Shown: positions 34,112 to 42,766, counted from the first letter of the stretch. The stretch is DNA of 49,040 nucleotides from an uncultured Candidatus Saccharibacteria bacterium (GCA_947165465.1 CAMVAM010000008.1:1-49040), one strand, 5' to 3'. Program-made: numbers and translations. The notes: generated by a model not told the origin, from the sequence alone.

Positions 34112-34885
34112 ATGAGCGTGAAGGTAATATGTGTTACAAACCAAAAAGGTGGCGTAGGGAAGACCACGACCGCTGTCAATCTTTGCTATTACCTCGCAAA
34201 AGACAAGTTTAGAACTCTGCTCGTCGACTTCGACCCTCAAGGTAACGCTACCTCTGGCCTCGGTATCGATAAAAATAACGATGCCCTTAAATCTACCATG
34301 ACCGAAGTTATCCTTGGTACTGCCAGCATGGCCGAAGCTATCATTAAGACTAACTACAAGAATTTCGATTTAGCCCCAGCTACCCCTGAACTTGCCAACG
34401 CTGAAGTTGAGATCACTGCGATGAACAAAAAATTTGTCCGCCTCCGTGACGCCATCCGTCAGGTCGCCGAAGATTATGATTATATCGTTATTGACCTTCC
34501 ACCATCCCTGTCACTTCTTACAGTTAACGGCATGATTGCCTCAGACTATCTCTTGCTCCCAGTCCAGACCGAATTCTATGCATTGGAAGGCGTTGCTCAG
34601 CTCCTAGAGTCCATGAAACTCGTCATGAAGCAAGCCAACCCGAAGCTCCGGCTCCTTGGCGTCGTCGCTACCATGTACGACAAACGTACCTCGCTTTCCG
34701 CCCAGGTTCTCGCCGAGATTAAGAAATACTTTAAAAAACTTACCTTTAAGACTACCATCCCACGCAACGTCCGCCTCGCTGAGGCTCCAAGCCATGGCGT
34801 TCCGGTCGGCGCATATGATAGATTTAGCAAAGGCGCCAAAGCCTATAAAGATTTTACAAAAGAAGTAGAGGAGAGAACTAAATGA
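34112..34885 (+). CDS. parA: Chromosome partitioning ATPase ParA/Soj
   Basis: Drives segregation of the replication origin with ParB. The deviant Walker A is QKGGVGKTTTAVN (about 10-22), with the signature Lys. Walker A' has LLVDFDPQGNATSGLG (about 36-51) and Walker B is YIVIDLPPSLSLL (about 124-136). 257 aa, chromosomal Soj size, no N-terminal HTH. The -10 box is 10 nt before the ATG. Overlaps parB by 4 bp. Confidence 0.95.
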   Translation: MSVKVICVTNQKGGVGKTTTAVNLCYYLAKDKFRTLLVDFDPQGNATSGLGIDKNNDALKSTMTEVILGTASMAEAIIKTNYKNFDLAPATPELANAEVEITAMNKKFVRLRDAIRQVAEDYDYIVIDLPPSLSLLTVNGMIASDYLLLPVQTEFYALEGVAQLLESMKLVMKQANPKLRLLGVVATMYDKRTSLSAQVLAEIKKYFKKLTFKTTIPRNVRLAEAPSHGVPVGAYDRFSKGAKAYKDFTKEVEERTK

Positions 34886-35727
34886 GTATGAAAGGCCTTG
34901 GCCGCGGATTTGAATCGTTAATCCCAACCGATTTGGTGGATGACGAATTTGATCCTACCGCCAGTGAAGACAAGAAATCTAGCGACTTAAAAGAATTAAA
35001 AATCGCTGATATCATCCGTGACGAAGAACAACCTCGTCGCGATTTTGACGAAGAAGCTATCAATGCACTCGCCGCCTCTATCAAAGAACACGGCGTGCTT
35101 CAACCGATTGTCGTTACAAAAGAAGATGGTAAATACAAGATTGTCGCTGGTGAACGCCGTTGGCGCGCTTCTAAAGTTGCCGGGCTTAAAACTATCCCAG
35201 CCATCGTCCGCACGCTCGATTCTCAGAATCGTCTTGAACTTTCCATTATCGAAAACGCCCAGCGTGAAGATTTGAACGCCATCGAGCTCGCTACTGCCTA
35301 TGCCAAGCTCAAGAACCAGTTCAATCTCTCCACCGAAGATATCGCCGCGAAAGTCGGGAAGAGCGAAACTTCCGTGATGGGCACTATGCGTCTCTTGAAT
35401 CTCCCGGATGACGTTAAGAAAACTATGGTTAAAGAGAAGCTCACCGAAGGTGTCATGCGCCCACTAGTTTCCGCCGACGAAAAAACCATCAAGAAAGTTC
35501 TACCAAAGATTATCGCCGAAGGTTGGACCGCCCGCAAAGTTGAACGCTTTATGGCTACAAACAAGAAAAAGTCGTCCGCTACGCTTACTAAAGCTCATCA
35601 ATATCACAAAGAAGAAGATGCTCTCGAGAAAAAATATGGCCAAGTCGCCAAAATCACCGGTCGTTCACTCACCTTTAAGTGTAAGAATGACGAAGAGTTG
35701 AAGAAACTTATCAAATCTCTGTTATAA
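34882..35727 (+). CDS. parB: Chromosome partitioning protein ParB/Spo0J
   Basis: CTP-dependent DNA clamp that loads at parS. The N-terminal MKGLGRGFESLIP motif contacts ParA. The CTPase motif GERRWRAS (about 91-98) and ENAQREDL box follow, then the HTH near ATAYAKLKNQFNLSTEDIAAKVGKSETSV (about 138-166), quoted in parts. The C-terminal dimer domain ends at 281. No perfect parS is visible in this window. Overlaps parA (ATGA-type coupling). Confidence 0.95.
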   Translation: MSMKGLGRGFESLIPTDLVDDEFDPTASEDKKSSDLKELKIADIIRDEEQPRRDFDEEAINALAASIKEHGVLQPIVVTKEDGKYKIVAGERRWRASKVAGLKTIPAIVRTLDSQNRLELSIIENAQREDLNAIELATAYAKLKNQFNLSTEDIAAKVGKSETSVMGTMRLLNLPDDVKKTMVKEKLTEGVMRPLVSADEKTIKKVLPKIIAEGWTARKVERFMATNKKKSSATLTKAHQYHKEEDALEKKYGQVAKITGRSLTFKCKNDEELKKLIKSLL

Positions 35728-35728
35728 T
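35720..35728 (+). promoter_or_regulatory. Extended -10 promoter of relA/spoT, leaderless
   Basis: TGT-TATAAT (-10 at 35723-35728) overlaps the parB stop codon and ends 6 nt before the ATG at 35735. Confidence 0.62.
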
Positions 35729-35734
35729 TAAGAT

Positions 35735-37210
35735 ATGAAAGATAAGGATTCCGCGAGAATTGAACGCGCGGTAGAAGTCGCTAGAGAGGCCCACGAAGGT
35801 CAATTTCGTAAAACCGGCGAACCATATATTATCCATCCTTTAGCTGTCAAAAAGATTCTCGAAGAATGGGGAATGGATGAAGATACCATTATTGCTGGCA
35901 TTCTTCATGACACCATCGAGGATACCCCATTAACTCTAGAAGACATCAGAAAAGAATTTGGCGAATCCGTCGCCTTCCTCGTAGATGGCGTTACTAAGCT
36001 TTCTACGGCCCGTAACGGCATGCGCGACATCGATACCTACCTCCCGGAGACCAAAGACAACTTCCTGCGCCTCATGATCGCTCTAGGCGATGATATTCGC
36101 GTTCTTATCATTAAACTTGCCGATCGCTTACACAATCTTCGCACACTTTCGGCTCTCCCACCAGAAAAGCAAAAGAAAATCGCCAAAGAGTCTCTCGAAG
36201 TGTTCGCGCCCCTCGCCGACCGTCTCAATATGGGACGCCTCCGTGTCGAGATGGCCGACCTCGCCTTTAAATATGTCGACCCGAAACGTTTCGAAGAACT
36301 AAATAATTTGATTGAGAAATATAATAAATCTGCCGAACGTTCACTAAAGCAAATCGAAAAAGAAGTCGGCGACGCTCTGAAAAAAGAGAAGATTAAATTC
36401 GAAATCTCCGGCCGTGTTAAATCCGTTTATTCATTACATAAGAAACTCGCGAAGCACAATCAAAACATCAACGAGATTTACGATCTCACCGCCCTTCGCA
36501 TCATTGTGGACGATGTCACCGACTGTTATCTAACTCTCGGTATCATTCATTCGCTCTATCGCCCGATGGCTGGTCGTATTAAAGACTACATTGCCACACC
36601 AAAGCAGAATGGTTATCAATCCATCCACACGACCGTTATCACCAAAGACAAGCATGTCGTCGAATTTCAGATTCGCACCAAAGAAATGCACGAATACGCC
36701 GAGCGTGGTCTTGCTGCTAGCTTCTACTACAACGAACAGAAACTCACCGAGAACTACAAAAAAGGGAAGATCGAACATCTCCCGACTAATCTGCTTTGGA
36801 TTACCGAACTTCAAATGACCGCCGCCCGTCTCCGCGAAGGTAAAAAAGTCGATTTGAAGAAACTAAAACTCAATCTCTTCGCCGACAAAATTTTCGTCTA
36901 CACGCCAAAAGGTGACATTATTGATTTACCAAAAGGCGCCCTCCCACTCGATTTTGCTTATCGCTTGCATTCCGAAATTGGTGATCACGTGGTGGGTGTG
37001 AAAATCAATGGCAAAATGAGTAATCTGAACAAAAAACTTGAGCAGGGTGATATCGTTGAGATTTTGACTTCCAAAAATCAGACGCCAAAAACCTCTTGGC
37101 TAGAGAAGATTTTCACTCCACATGCCCGTCACAAACTCCTCCATACATTAAACGATACCTCTAGAAATAACACCCCGGATCGCCCGATTCCGCCGGTCCG
37201 AAAAAAATAA
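35735..37210 (+). CDS. (p)ppGpp synthetase/hydrolase RelA/SpoT
   Basis: Stringent-response enzyme. The hydrolase HD domain (about 10-165) keeps YIIHP, ILHDTIEDT and KLADRLHNL. The synthetase domain (about 215-345) has IYDLTALRIIV, GRIKDYIATPKQNGYQSIHT and EFQIRT. A TGS domain (about 385-445) starts IFVYTPKGDI. The C-terminal ACT/RIS regulatory part is absent; at 491 aa it is much shorter than the usual about 730 aa. It has its own leaderless promoter after parB. A separate small HD protein is at 45786. Confidence 0.95.
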   Translation: MKDKDSARIERAVEVAREAHEGQFRKTGEPYIIHPLAVKKILEEWGMDEDTIIAGILHDTIEDTPLTLEDIRKEFGESVAFLVDGVTKLSTARNGMRDIDTYLPETKDNFLRLMIALGDDIRVLIIKLADRLHNLRTLSALPPEKQKKIAKESLEVFAPLADRLNMGRLRVEMADLAFKYVDPKRFEELNNLIEKYNKSAERSLKQIEKEVGDALKKEKIKFEISGRVKSVYSLHKKLAKHNQNINEIYDLTALRIIVDDVTDCYLTLGIIHSLYRPMAGRIKDYIATPKQNGYQSIHTTVITKDKHVVEFQIRTKEMHEYAERGLAASFYYNEQKLTENYKKGKIEHLPTNLLWITELQMTAARLREGKKVDLKKLKLNLFADKIFVYTPKGDIIDLPKGALPLDFAYRLHSEIGDHVVGVKINGKMSNLNKKLEQGDIVEILTSKNQTPKTSWLEKIFTPHARHKLLHTLNDTSRNNTPDRPIPPVRKK

Positions 37211-37238
37211 TTGTTCAACACAAAATATTTTTGTGTGC

Positions 37239-37244
37239 TATAAT
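37239..37244 (+). promoter_or_regulatory. -10 box of the 37267 microprotein
   Basis: TGC-TATAAT (-10 at 37239-37244), preceded by a near-palindrome (37219-37237, ACACAAAA...TTTTTGTGT). The leader is about 16 nt and carries AAGGAGG. Confidence 0.55.
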
Positions 37245-37266
37245 GACTTTAGCATAAGGAGGTTTT

Positions 37267-37356
37267 GTGGATTATATTCCTATTGTTACAACCGACGTTG
37301 TATTGCTATCAATCGCGTTGATCGGAATGACAATAAAGCACTTTACTCAAAAATAA
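37267..37356 (+). CDS. 29-aa single-pass membrane microprotein
   Basis: An ORF of 29 codons with GTG start. The product reads MDYIPIVTTDVVLLSIALIG then MTIKHFTQK, that is a short N-terminus, one hydrophobic helix (about 10-21) and a basic tail. A consensus AAGGAGG lies 4 nt before the GTG, a -10 box upstream and a terminator right after the stop. The complete unit of promoter, ribosome site, ORF and terminator makes a real gene plausible. Function unknown; small membrane peptides of this size include KdpF-like and toxin-like peptides. Confidence 0.6.
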   Translation: MDYIPIVTTDVVLLSIALIGMTIKHFTQK

Positions 37357-37359
37357 AAA

Positions 37360-37385
37360 AAGACCGGCATCCGCCGGCTTTTTTG
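37360..37385 (+). terminator. Terminator of the 37267 microprotein
   Basis: A G/C stem CCGGC/GCCGG (37364-37368 with 37373-37377), ATCC loop and T6 tail, 4 bp after the stop. Confidence 0.8.
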
Positions 37386-37405
37386 TTGCTATAAAACTAT
37401 AAAAA

Positions 37406-37481
37406 TGGAGCCGATGGCAGGGATCGAACCTGTGACCTGCTCGTTACGAATGAGCTGCTCTACCAACTGAGCTACATCGGC
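37406..37481 (-). tRNA. tRNA-Thr(CGT)
   Basis: Reverse strand. Acceptor GCCGATG/CATCGGC, discriminator T, CCA encoded. The anticodon loop gives CGT. D-arm and T-arm fold. The closing pair of the anticodon stem is an A-C mismatch. Confidence 0.92.
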
Positions 37482-37508
37482 ACTTGCCTAATTATATCAC
37501 AAATGTGC

Positions 37509-37514
37509 TATAAT
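37509..37514 (+). promoter_or_regulatory. -10 box of the 37537 operon
   Basis: TGC-TATAAT (-10 at 37509-37514), an extended -10, followed by an AAGGAG ribosome site and ATG at 37537. Confidence 0.55.
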
Positions 37515-37536
37515 AAATACAATTAAGGAGAGAAAC

Positions 37537-38190
37537 ATGTCTAAGGTGGATATTATTAAGCGTCCGGTCGAGCAGGTCGGAAGCGAAATCAAAAAAAATG
37601 CTTGGTCTGCTGCGATAGAATCTCTTGCCTTGCTTATTCTTGGCGTTCTCTTTATCATTTGGCCAGAAGAAGTAAATAAATTTATCGCCTATTTTGTTGG
37701 TGCCTTCTTAATTGTGAGAGGTGGAGTCCAAATCGTCACTTATTATATGGAAAAAGGGCAAAACGATTTCTTTAATAATGGACTTCTTAGCGGGGTTATT
37801 TCGGTCATCCTCGGTATTGCCGCCATTGTGATTGGTGAAGATATCCAACATGTCTTGAGAGTAGTAATCGGAATTATCATTATTTACGAATCGCTTGTTC
37901 GTATCAATGTCGCCGTAAAACTCTCATCTGCCGGAATCAAAGAATGGCGAGTAATCCTCATCATTGCTCTCATTATGCTTGTAATCGGTGGCTTTGTTAC
38001 CTTTAACGCCGGTGCCATCACTACGCTCATAGGCTGGATGATGATTGTGGCCGGTGTCATTGGCATTGTCGGCGATGTGATGTTTATCAGACATGTTAAT
38101 ACTGTTATCGAAAAGCTGACCGGCGCCATGAACACTAAGAAAACCGAAGAAAAATACGAAAACGCTGAAGAGGCGGAAGTTAAAGACTAA
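37537..38190 (+). CDS. DUF308/HdeD-family membrane protein
   Basis: A 217 aa protein with about six membrane helices arranged in pairs, with internal repeats of the type LLILGVLFIIWPEE and IISVILGIAAIV, matching DUF308 (HdeD-like). HdeD has been linked to acid resistance in E. coli; no such role is proved here. The C-terminal tail is Lys/Glu-rich. It starts a four-gene operon with 1 bp to the next gene. Confidence 0.78.
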   Translation: MSKVDIIKRPVEQVGSEIKKNAWSAAIESLALLILGVLFIIWPEEVNKFIAYFVGAFLIVRGGVQIVTYYMEKGQNDFFNNGLLSGVISVILGIAAIVIGEDIQHVLRVVIGIIIIYESLVRINVAVKLSSAGIKEWRVILIIALIMLVIGGFVTFNAGAITTLIGWMMIVAGVIGIVGDVMFIRHVNTVIEKLTGAMNTKKTEEKYENAEEAEVKD

Positions 38191-38191
38191 A

Positions 38192-38554
38192 ATGAAAACC
38201 ATCGCCGAAGACATCAAGAAGATTTATCTCCATGAACGATTTATGTTGGTCGTGATGATTATTAATTTCCTCGGCGGAATCGCACTTTTCATTTACACTA
38301 TTCTTCACCTAGATACTAATAGTGCCATCGTCAAAGTTGGCTACGGTGACATTGGCGGTTATCGCAGTGGCTCCTGGACTGATTTATTAACTTTTCTTAT
38401 ACTCGCCGTCATTCTTGGCGTATTCCATAACATCATCGCCGTCCGCATCTTCCATAAACGTGGTGCCGGCATGACCAAGTTCTTTTTATTAACTACAAGT
38501 GTATTAATTATCGGCGCTTTCATCGTCCTGGCTCGTTTAACGGGAGAAGGGTAA
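38192..38554 (+). CDS. Small membrane protein, three helices
   Basis: A 120 aa protein with hydrophobic helices at about 15-38, 62-85 and 95-115 and a basic N-terminus. No family recognised. Start and stop are packed against its neighbours (1 bp before, 0 after), so it probably acts with the glycosyltransferase that follows. Confidence 0.7.
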   Translation: MKTIAEDIKKIYLHERFMLVVMIINFLGGIALFIYTILHLDTNSAIVKVGYGDIGGYRSGSWTDLLTFLILAVILGVFHNIIAVRIFHKRGAGMTKFFLLTTSVLIIGAFIVLARLTGEG

Positions 38555-40177
38555 ATGCGTAGGAACCTCGAAATTCCACAGGGCAAACGTACACGCTCTT
38601 ATCGTTTTTTCGAGATACTGCCGGGCCTCATTTCTTATGGGGCTATTATTTTACTCTTCGTTTTGTCGTGGCTTGATCCGGTTATCGGTGCCATTTATCT
38701 GTTTACGCTCATCGCAACTACTTTAGTTAAAGCTATCAGCGTGGCTTATCGCGCTGTACAAGGTTACAACACTATCAAAACCGCCGAGAGTGTCGACTGG
38801 CGAAAACGCGTTGAAGACCTGTCTAATCCGCACGAAGCTTTTGAACGTCTAAGAAACAACAATTCGAAGAGCTATAACATCGACGAGCACATCGAAAACC
38901 TCAAACTCATGGCCGCCATGAGCAAAGAATACCCGAAACCAGAAAAGGTCTATCATGCCGTCATTGTTACTGCCTACAACGAAGGCTACGAAATCATCCA
39001 GCCATCTATCGTCGCCATTTCTAAAAACACTTTTCCAAACGAACGTATCATTGTAGTTCTCGCCTACGAAGAACGCGGTGGGGAAGAAATGGAAAAGACC
39101 GCAAAAAAGCTTCGCGCCGAATTTAAAGACACTTTTAGAGACTTCTTGCTCGTAAAACACCCGGACGGCTTATCCGGCGAAATCATTGGTAAAGGTCCGA
39201 ACCTCACCTACGCCGGCGAACGCCTCGCAGAATACGTAAAGAACAAACATCTTCCGGTCGAAAACGTCATCGTCACTTCACTCGATAGCGACAATCAAAT
39301 GGGCGAGAAATACCTTGATGCTGTTGCCTATGAATTCATCGTCCATCCAAATCGCCAACGTCTCAGTTACCAACCGGTTTCACTATTTATGAATAATATT
39401 TGGGACGCTCCGGCCCCAACCCGCGTGGTCGCAGTCTCAAACTCTTTCTTTAACGTCATTACTACCATGCGTCCACACGTTCTACGGAACTTCGCCTCAC
39501 ATTCACAGCCACTTCAGGCTCTTGAAGCTATGCATTTTTGGAGCAAACGTACCATCGTCGAAGACGGCCACCAATACTGGCGCAGTCTTTTCTTCTTCAG
39601 TGGTGATTACACGGTTCTGCCGATTCGTATCCCAATCTACCAAGACGCCGTCATCGACGAGACTCTTCTAAAGACTATCAAAGCTCAGTTCATCCAGGTT
39701 CGTCGTTGGTATTATGGCGCGTCAGACATTGCCTATGTTGGTACCAAACTCTTTGTGAGAAGGGAAAATCGCATCATGCCGTTCTGGCAATTATTGCCAA
39801 AATTCTGGCGTCTCCTTGACAGCCATGTCACACTCGCCATCCTTGCGCCAATCGTTGCTTTCGGCGGTTGGGTGCCGATGATCATGAACATTTCTTCTCA
39901 CGATATGGTCGCCTATAACCTTCCAAATATCGTGAGTATCGTCGAAACCTTCGCTTCTATCGGCCTCATCGTGACCGTCCTCATCTCTCTAAAAATGTTG
40001 CCAAAACGCCCGGCCAAATACAAAAAAGTTAAAGCTCTGTCGATGCTTCTTCAATGGATTTTAATGCCGGTCACTTCGATTATTTATCAGTCACTTGCCG
40101 CCTTTTATGCTCAGACGCGGCTAATGCTTGGCAAATACATGGAAAAGTTTGATGTCACTAAAAAAGTTAAAAAATAA
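38555..40177 (+). CDS. Membrane glycosyltransferase, GT2
   Basis: A 540 aa protein. Two helices at about 22-65, then a cytoplasmic GT-A domain (about 130-400) with VIVTAYNEGYEII (the family 2 opening), SLDSDNQMGEKYLDA (DxD-like) and a C-terminal RRWYYGASD segment like the QxxRW motif of processive synthases, though with RRWYYG. Two or three further helices occupy about 425-520. Probably makes or exports a cell-surface glycan. It belongs to the 37537-41067 operon. Confidence 0.78.
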   Translation: MRRNLEIPQGKRTRSYRFFEILPGLISYGAIILLFVLSWLDPVIGAIYLFTLIATTLVKAISVAYRAVQGYNTIKTAESVDWRKRVEDLSNPHEAFERLRNNNSKSYNIDEHIENLKLMAAMSKEYPKPEKVYHAVIVTAYNEGYEIIQPSIVAISKNTFPNERIIVVLAYEERGGEEMEKTAKKLRAEFKDTFRDFLLVKHPDGLSGEIIGKGPNLTYAGERLAEYVKNKHLPVENVIVTSLDSDNQMGEKYLDAVAYEFIVHPNRQRLSYQPVSLFMNNIWDAPAPTRVVAVSNSFFNVITTMRPHVLRNFASHSQPLQALEAMHFWSKRTIVEDGHQYWRSLFFFSGDYTVLPIRIPIYQDAVIDETLLKTIKAQFIQVRRWYYGASDIAYVGTKLFVRRENRIMPFWQLLPKFWRLLDSHVTLAILAPIVAFGGWVPMIMNISSHDMVAYNLPNIVSIVETFASIGLIVTVLISLKMLPKRPAKYKKVKALSMLLQWILMPVTSIIYQSLAAFYAQTRLMLGKYMEKFDVTKKVKK

Positions 40178-40185
40178 GGAGTCAT

Positions 40186-41067
40186 ATGTCAAAAGTTTAT
40201 TTTATTAAAGAAATTACCCCAGAAAACCTCATCAAGATTTATAAAGCCCTAGGCGTAGAACTCCCAGGTAAAGTCGGCGTCAAAGTCTCCACCGGTGAAG
40301 CCGGCGCTAAAGGCTATCTAAAAGCTGATCTCATCGCTCCATTCGTTAAAAGTCTAAACGGCACCATTGTTGAATGCAATACCGCCTACCCTGGCAAGCG
40401 TAATACCGCTAAGGACCATATTGAGGTGGCTAAGAATCACGGCTTTACTAGCTTTGCCGAGGTCGACATCATGGATGCCGATGGCGAAAAGAAAATCCCA
40501 GTTAGACATGGCAAGCATCTCGAGTACGATTTGATTGGCAATCATTTCGATAATTACGATTCATTTGTAAACCTCGCCCATGGTAAAGGTCACATGATGG
40601 GAGGTTTCGGTGCTAACCTCAAGAATCAATCTATCGGTTTCGCCTCTAGAAAAGGGAAGGCTTACATTCATTCCTGCGGCAAAACTACCAGTCCACGTCT
40701 TTGTTGGATTTCTAAACACGAACAAATTGATTTCATTCATTCCATGGCTGAAGCTGCTACTGCTGTAGCCGATTATTTAAAAGAACAGGGAAAACCAATC
40801 GTCTACATTACTGTTATGAATGCAATTTCATTAAGTTGTGACTGCGACTCCGAGCAAGATGATCCAGTTATGAGCGACCTTGGCATGGTAGCTTCTCTTG
40901 ATCCGGTTGCAAATGACCAAGCTTTCATTGATATGGTCTGGGCATCTAAAGAACCGGGTGCTGCCGACTTAAGGGAACGCATCGATTCTCGCCTTGGCCG
41001 TGAAATATTGCCATACGCCGAAGAACTCGGTCTTGGTTCTAGAGAATACGAACTTGTCGAGCTCTAA
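40186..41067 (+). CDS. DUF362 protein
   Basis: A 293 aa protein matching DUF362, often an iron-sulfur-linked family of unknown activity. It has KVGVKVSTGEAG near 29-40, NTAYPGKRNTAKDH and a GKGHMMGGFGANLKNQSIG stretch typical of the family. The usual C-terminal ferredoxin-like Cys pattern is missing; instead a CDCD motif lies near 225. AGGAG precedes the ATG. Last gene of the envelope operon. Confidence 0.75.
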   Translation: MSKVYFIKEITPENLIKIYKALGVELPGKVGVKVSTGEAGAKGYLKADLIAPFVKSLNGTIVECNTAYPGKRNTAKDHIEVAKNHGFTSFAEVDIMDADGEKKIPVRHGKHLEYDLIGNHFDNYDSFVNLAHGKGHMMGGFGANLKNQSIGFASRKGKAYIHSCGKTTSPRLCWISKHEQIDFIHSMAEAATAVADYLKEQGKPIVYITVMNAISLSCDCDSEQDDPVMSDLGMVASLDPVANDQAFIDMVWASKEPGAADLRERIDSRLGREILPYAEELGLGSREYELVEL

Positions 41068-41091
41068 TAGATATGATATAATACTCTGAGT

Positions 41092-41168
41092 GGGTGATTA
41101 GCTCAGTTGGCTAGAGCGTCTCGTTTACACCGAGAAGGTCGGGGGTTCGAGCCCCTCATCACCCACCA
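41092..41168 (+). tRNA. tRNA-Val(TAC)
   Basis: Acceptor GGGTGAT/ATCACCC, discriminator A, CCA encoded (41166-41168). Anticodon stem TCTCG/CGAGA with TAC. A good T-arm (GGGGG...CCCCT). It lies 24 bp after the DUF362 gene and next to an AT-rich island. Confidence 0.95.
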
Positions 41169-41207
41169 GATATTAAAGAAAGACCCAGAGGGTCTTTATT
41201 TAATATC
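41169..41207. terminator. Hairpin after tRNA-Val
   Basis: A long imperfect stem (GATATTAAAGAAAGACCC with GGGTCTTTATTTAATATC) with 3-nt loop starting at the base after CCA. AT-rich flanks suggest termination in either direction. Confidence 0.7.
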
Positions 41208-41290
41208 TGCTAGTGGTGGGCTTACCTAATGGGGTTCGAATGGAGCGCCGAAGGCGCGACATCCCTCTGCCCCTCATCACCACCTGCCAA
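41208..41290 (+). repeat. Damaged copy of tRNA-Val 3' end
   Basis: GGGGTTCGA at 41231-41239 matches the tRNA T-arm, and GCCCCTCATCACC at 41269-41281 is identical to 41151-41163 in the tRNA; one C is then lost before ACC. Between them lies a GCGCC/GGCGC hairpin (41245-41257). It mirrors the layout after tRNA-Gly (138-302) and marks the left edge of the island. Confidence 0.72.
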
Positions 41291-41307
41291 CTAAGACAAG
41301 CTGTATA

Positions 41308-41336
41308 TTGACTTTTTTAAGCATATATGCTATAAT
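41308..41336 (+). promoter_or_regulatory. Promoter of the island operon
   Basis: TTGACT (41308-41313), 17 bp, TGC-TATAAT (-10 at 41331-41336). The spacer contains the palindrome GCATATATGC. The ATG at 41365 has no clear ribosome site. Confidence 0.65.
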
Positions 41337-41364
41337 ATAAATAATCTATAATGAGTTTGTTAAA

Positions 41365-41817
41365 ATGGCTACATCATATAGAATAAGAGACGAACAGATT
41401 AAGAACCAACCGACAAAGGTTAGAGGTTCATGGTTTTCAAGACACAAAACACTTATGATTTTTCTCGTAATTGTATTTGCTTTTGTTGCCTGGTTCAACT
41501 CAGATTACTGGCCTTGGCCATTTGAATGGCAAAGAGATAACAGACTGGATAGAGTACTGGAAACTTGTACCAACAATGAAACAAGCTCAGAATGTAAGAG
41601 TATTCAAAAAAGATTAAACATAACCTTTAGATACTGTCACTCTATAGGTGATTGGGGTAAAAAGAAAACGATTTATATCAATGGTAAACCTTATGAATGG
41701 CCGGATTATCCGTGGTACGCAGTTGCTTGGGAAGGATCATCCTCTGAGCCACCGAAATCAGGGTCAGGCATAGGCTCATTCAGCCAGTATTATGGATGCC
41801 AAGAGAGCGCAAAATGA
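41365..41817 (+). CDS. Small membrane-anchored Cys-containing protein
   Basis: A 150 aa protein, unknown family. Basic N-terminus, one helix at about 29-47 (TLMIFLVIVFAFVAWF), then an outer domain with four Cys (about 68, 76, 91, 146) and a Trp/Pro-rich patch, likely disulfide-bonded. Codon use (AGA, ATA, TTA) is more AT-rich than the neighbouring chromosome, in line with transfer. First gene of the island operon; its stop overlaps the next start as ATGA. Confidence 0.65.
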   Translation: MATSYRIRDEQIKNQPTKVRGSWFSRHKTLMIFLVIVFAFVAWFNSDYWPWPFEWQRDNRLDRVLETCTNNETSSECKSIQKRLNITFRYCHSIGDWGKKKTIYINGKPYEWPDYPWYAVAWEGSSSEPPKSGSGIGSFSQYYGCQESAK

Positions 41818-42758
41818 AATACTTAGTTATCTATAATCTTGAAGGTGTAAAAACTGCTTTTAGCTTTGACACGCATAATGATGCCGTTGATTATATTAAC
41901 ACGTGCACTAACTATGCCGATAAAAAACTAATGGAAATACGATCAACGGGGGATGATTCTTATCGAATGGAACTCAAAAATGGCAAAACAATTCAAGTTT
42001 TGATTAAAGAGTATCCAAACGATAAAGTCAGATTTGATTTATCTTATGAAAAAAATGGCAGGCATATTGAAACAAGGCGTTTCACGAAGAGGCAACTAGC
42101 CGTAAACTACGCAAACAAACTACTGGACGAGAAATACGAATGCTATGCGGACGAAGGTGAAAATGAAATCGGGAAGTGGGAAGTCAACGATCAAGAAAAC
42201 GATGTTAAGGCAAACCTCTGGTTGAGTTTAGTTATACTTGCTGATGTTGATGCATCGGATTACGATATTCTCGGTATTAAACCAGAATCCTCTCATGAAG
42301 AAATAAAACAAGCGTTTAGGAGGATGGCTATTAAATATCATCCAGATAAGGGCGGCGACCCAAAAAAATTCCAATCAATTCACGATGCTTATGAAAGAAT
42401 TCTAAATGGGCGTGCTTCGAGGACTGCTAAACAAGAAATAAAAGAGTCGTTTGGATGTATGGACATGCGGTATATGTTTAAAACGGTTGATAAAGGAATA
42501 AAGAAAAATGACATTACAATTGACCAATCTGTTCTAGAAGAAATACGCGGTAAAGCCATTTGGTTAATTATTCGTGGATTATTAGAAGCTATTATCGGTG
42601 GCATTCTAACAATGGCATCCTATAGCTCAGCAACACAAAATAAAAACTCTTCTTTTACAATTTTTTATGGTTTAATGTTTGTAGGGGTATGGAACTTCTT
42701 TAAGGGTTTGTATTACTATGTTGCCCCAGAAGCATTACTAAAAAAATTAAAAAAATAA
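41814..42758 (+). CDS. J-domain membrane protein
   Basis: A 314 aa protein. Residues 1-130 form a domain that opens MKYLVIYNLEGVKTAFSFD, similar to the next gene. A J-domain (about 150-205) holds YDILGIKPESSHEEIKQAFR and the HPDK motif at about 176-179, so it should stimulate an Hsp70. Two membrane helices lie at about 250-272 and 280-303. Both ends face inside by the positive-inside rule. The start at 41814 is chosen over 41796 because it overlaps the preceding stop and matches the paralogous start. Confidence 0.72.
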   Translation: MKYLVIYNLEGVKTAFSFDTHNDAVDYINTCTNYADKKLMEIRSTGDDSYRMELKNGKTIQVLIKEYPNDKVRFDLSYEKNGRHIETRRFTKRQLAVNYANKLLDEKYECYADEGENEIGKWEVNDQENDVKANLWLSLVILADVDASDYDILGIKPESSHEEIKQAFRRMAIKYHPDKGGDPKKFQSIHDAYERILNGRASRTAKQEIKESFGCMDMRYMFKTVDKGIKKNDITIDQSVLEEIRGKAIWLIIRGLLEAIIGGILTMASYSSATQNKNSSFTIFYGLMFVGVWNFFKGLYYYVAPEALLKKLKK

Positions 42759-42766
42759 CAAACTAA

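Noticed and set aside
37219-37237. Inverted repeat ACACAAAA...TTTTTGTGT before the microprotein, considered as an NrdR box
   Set aside because: It is 19 nt with a different centre and lacks the TATATW core. The T-run plus TGTG is the common promoter-junction pattern of this genome.
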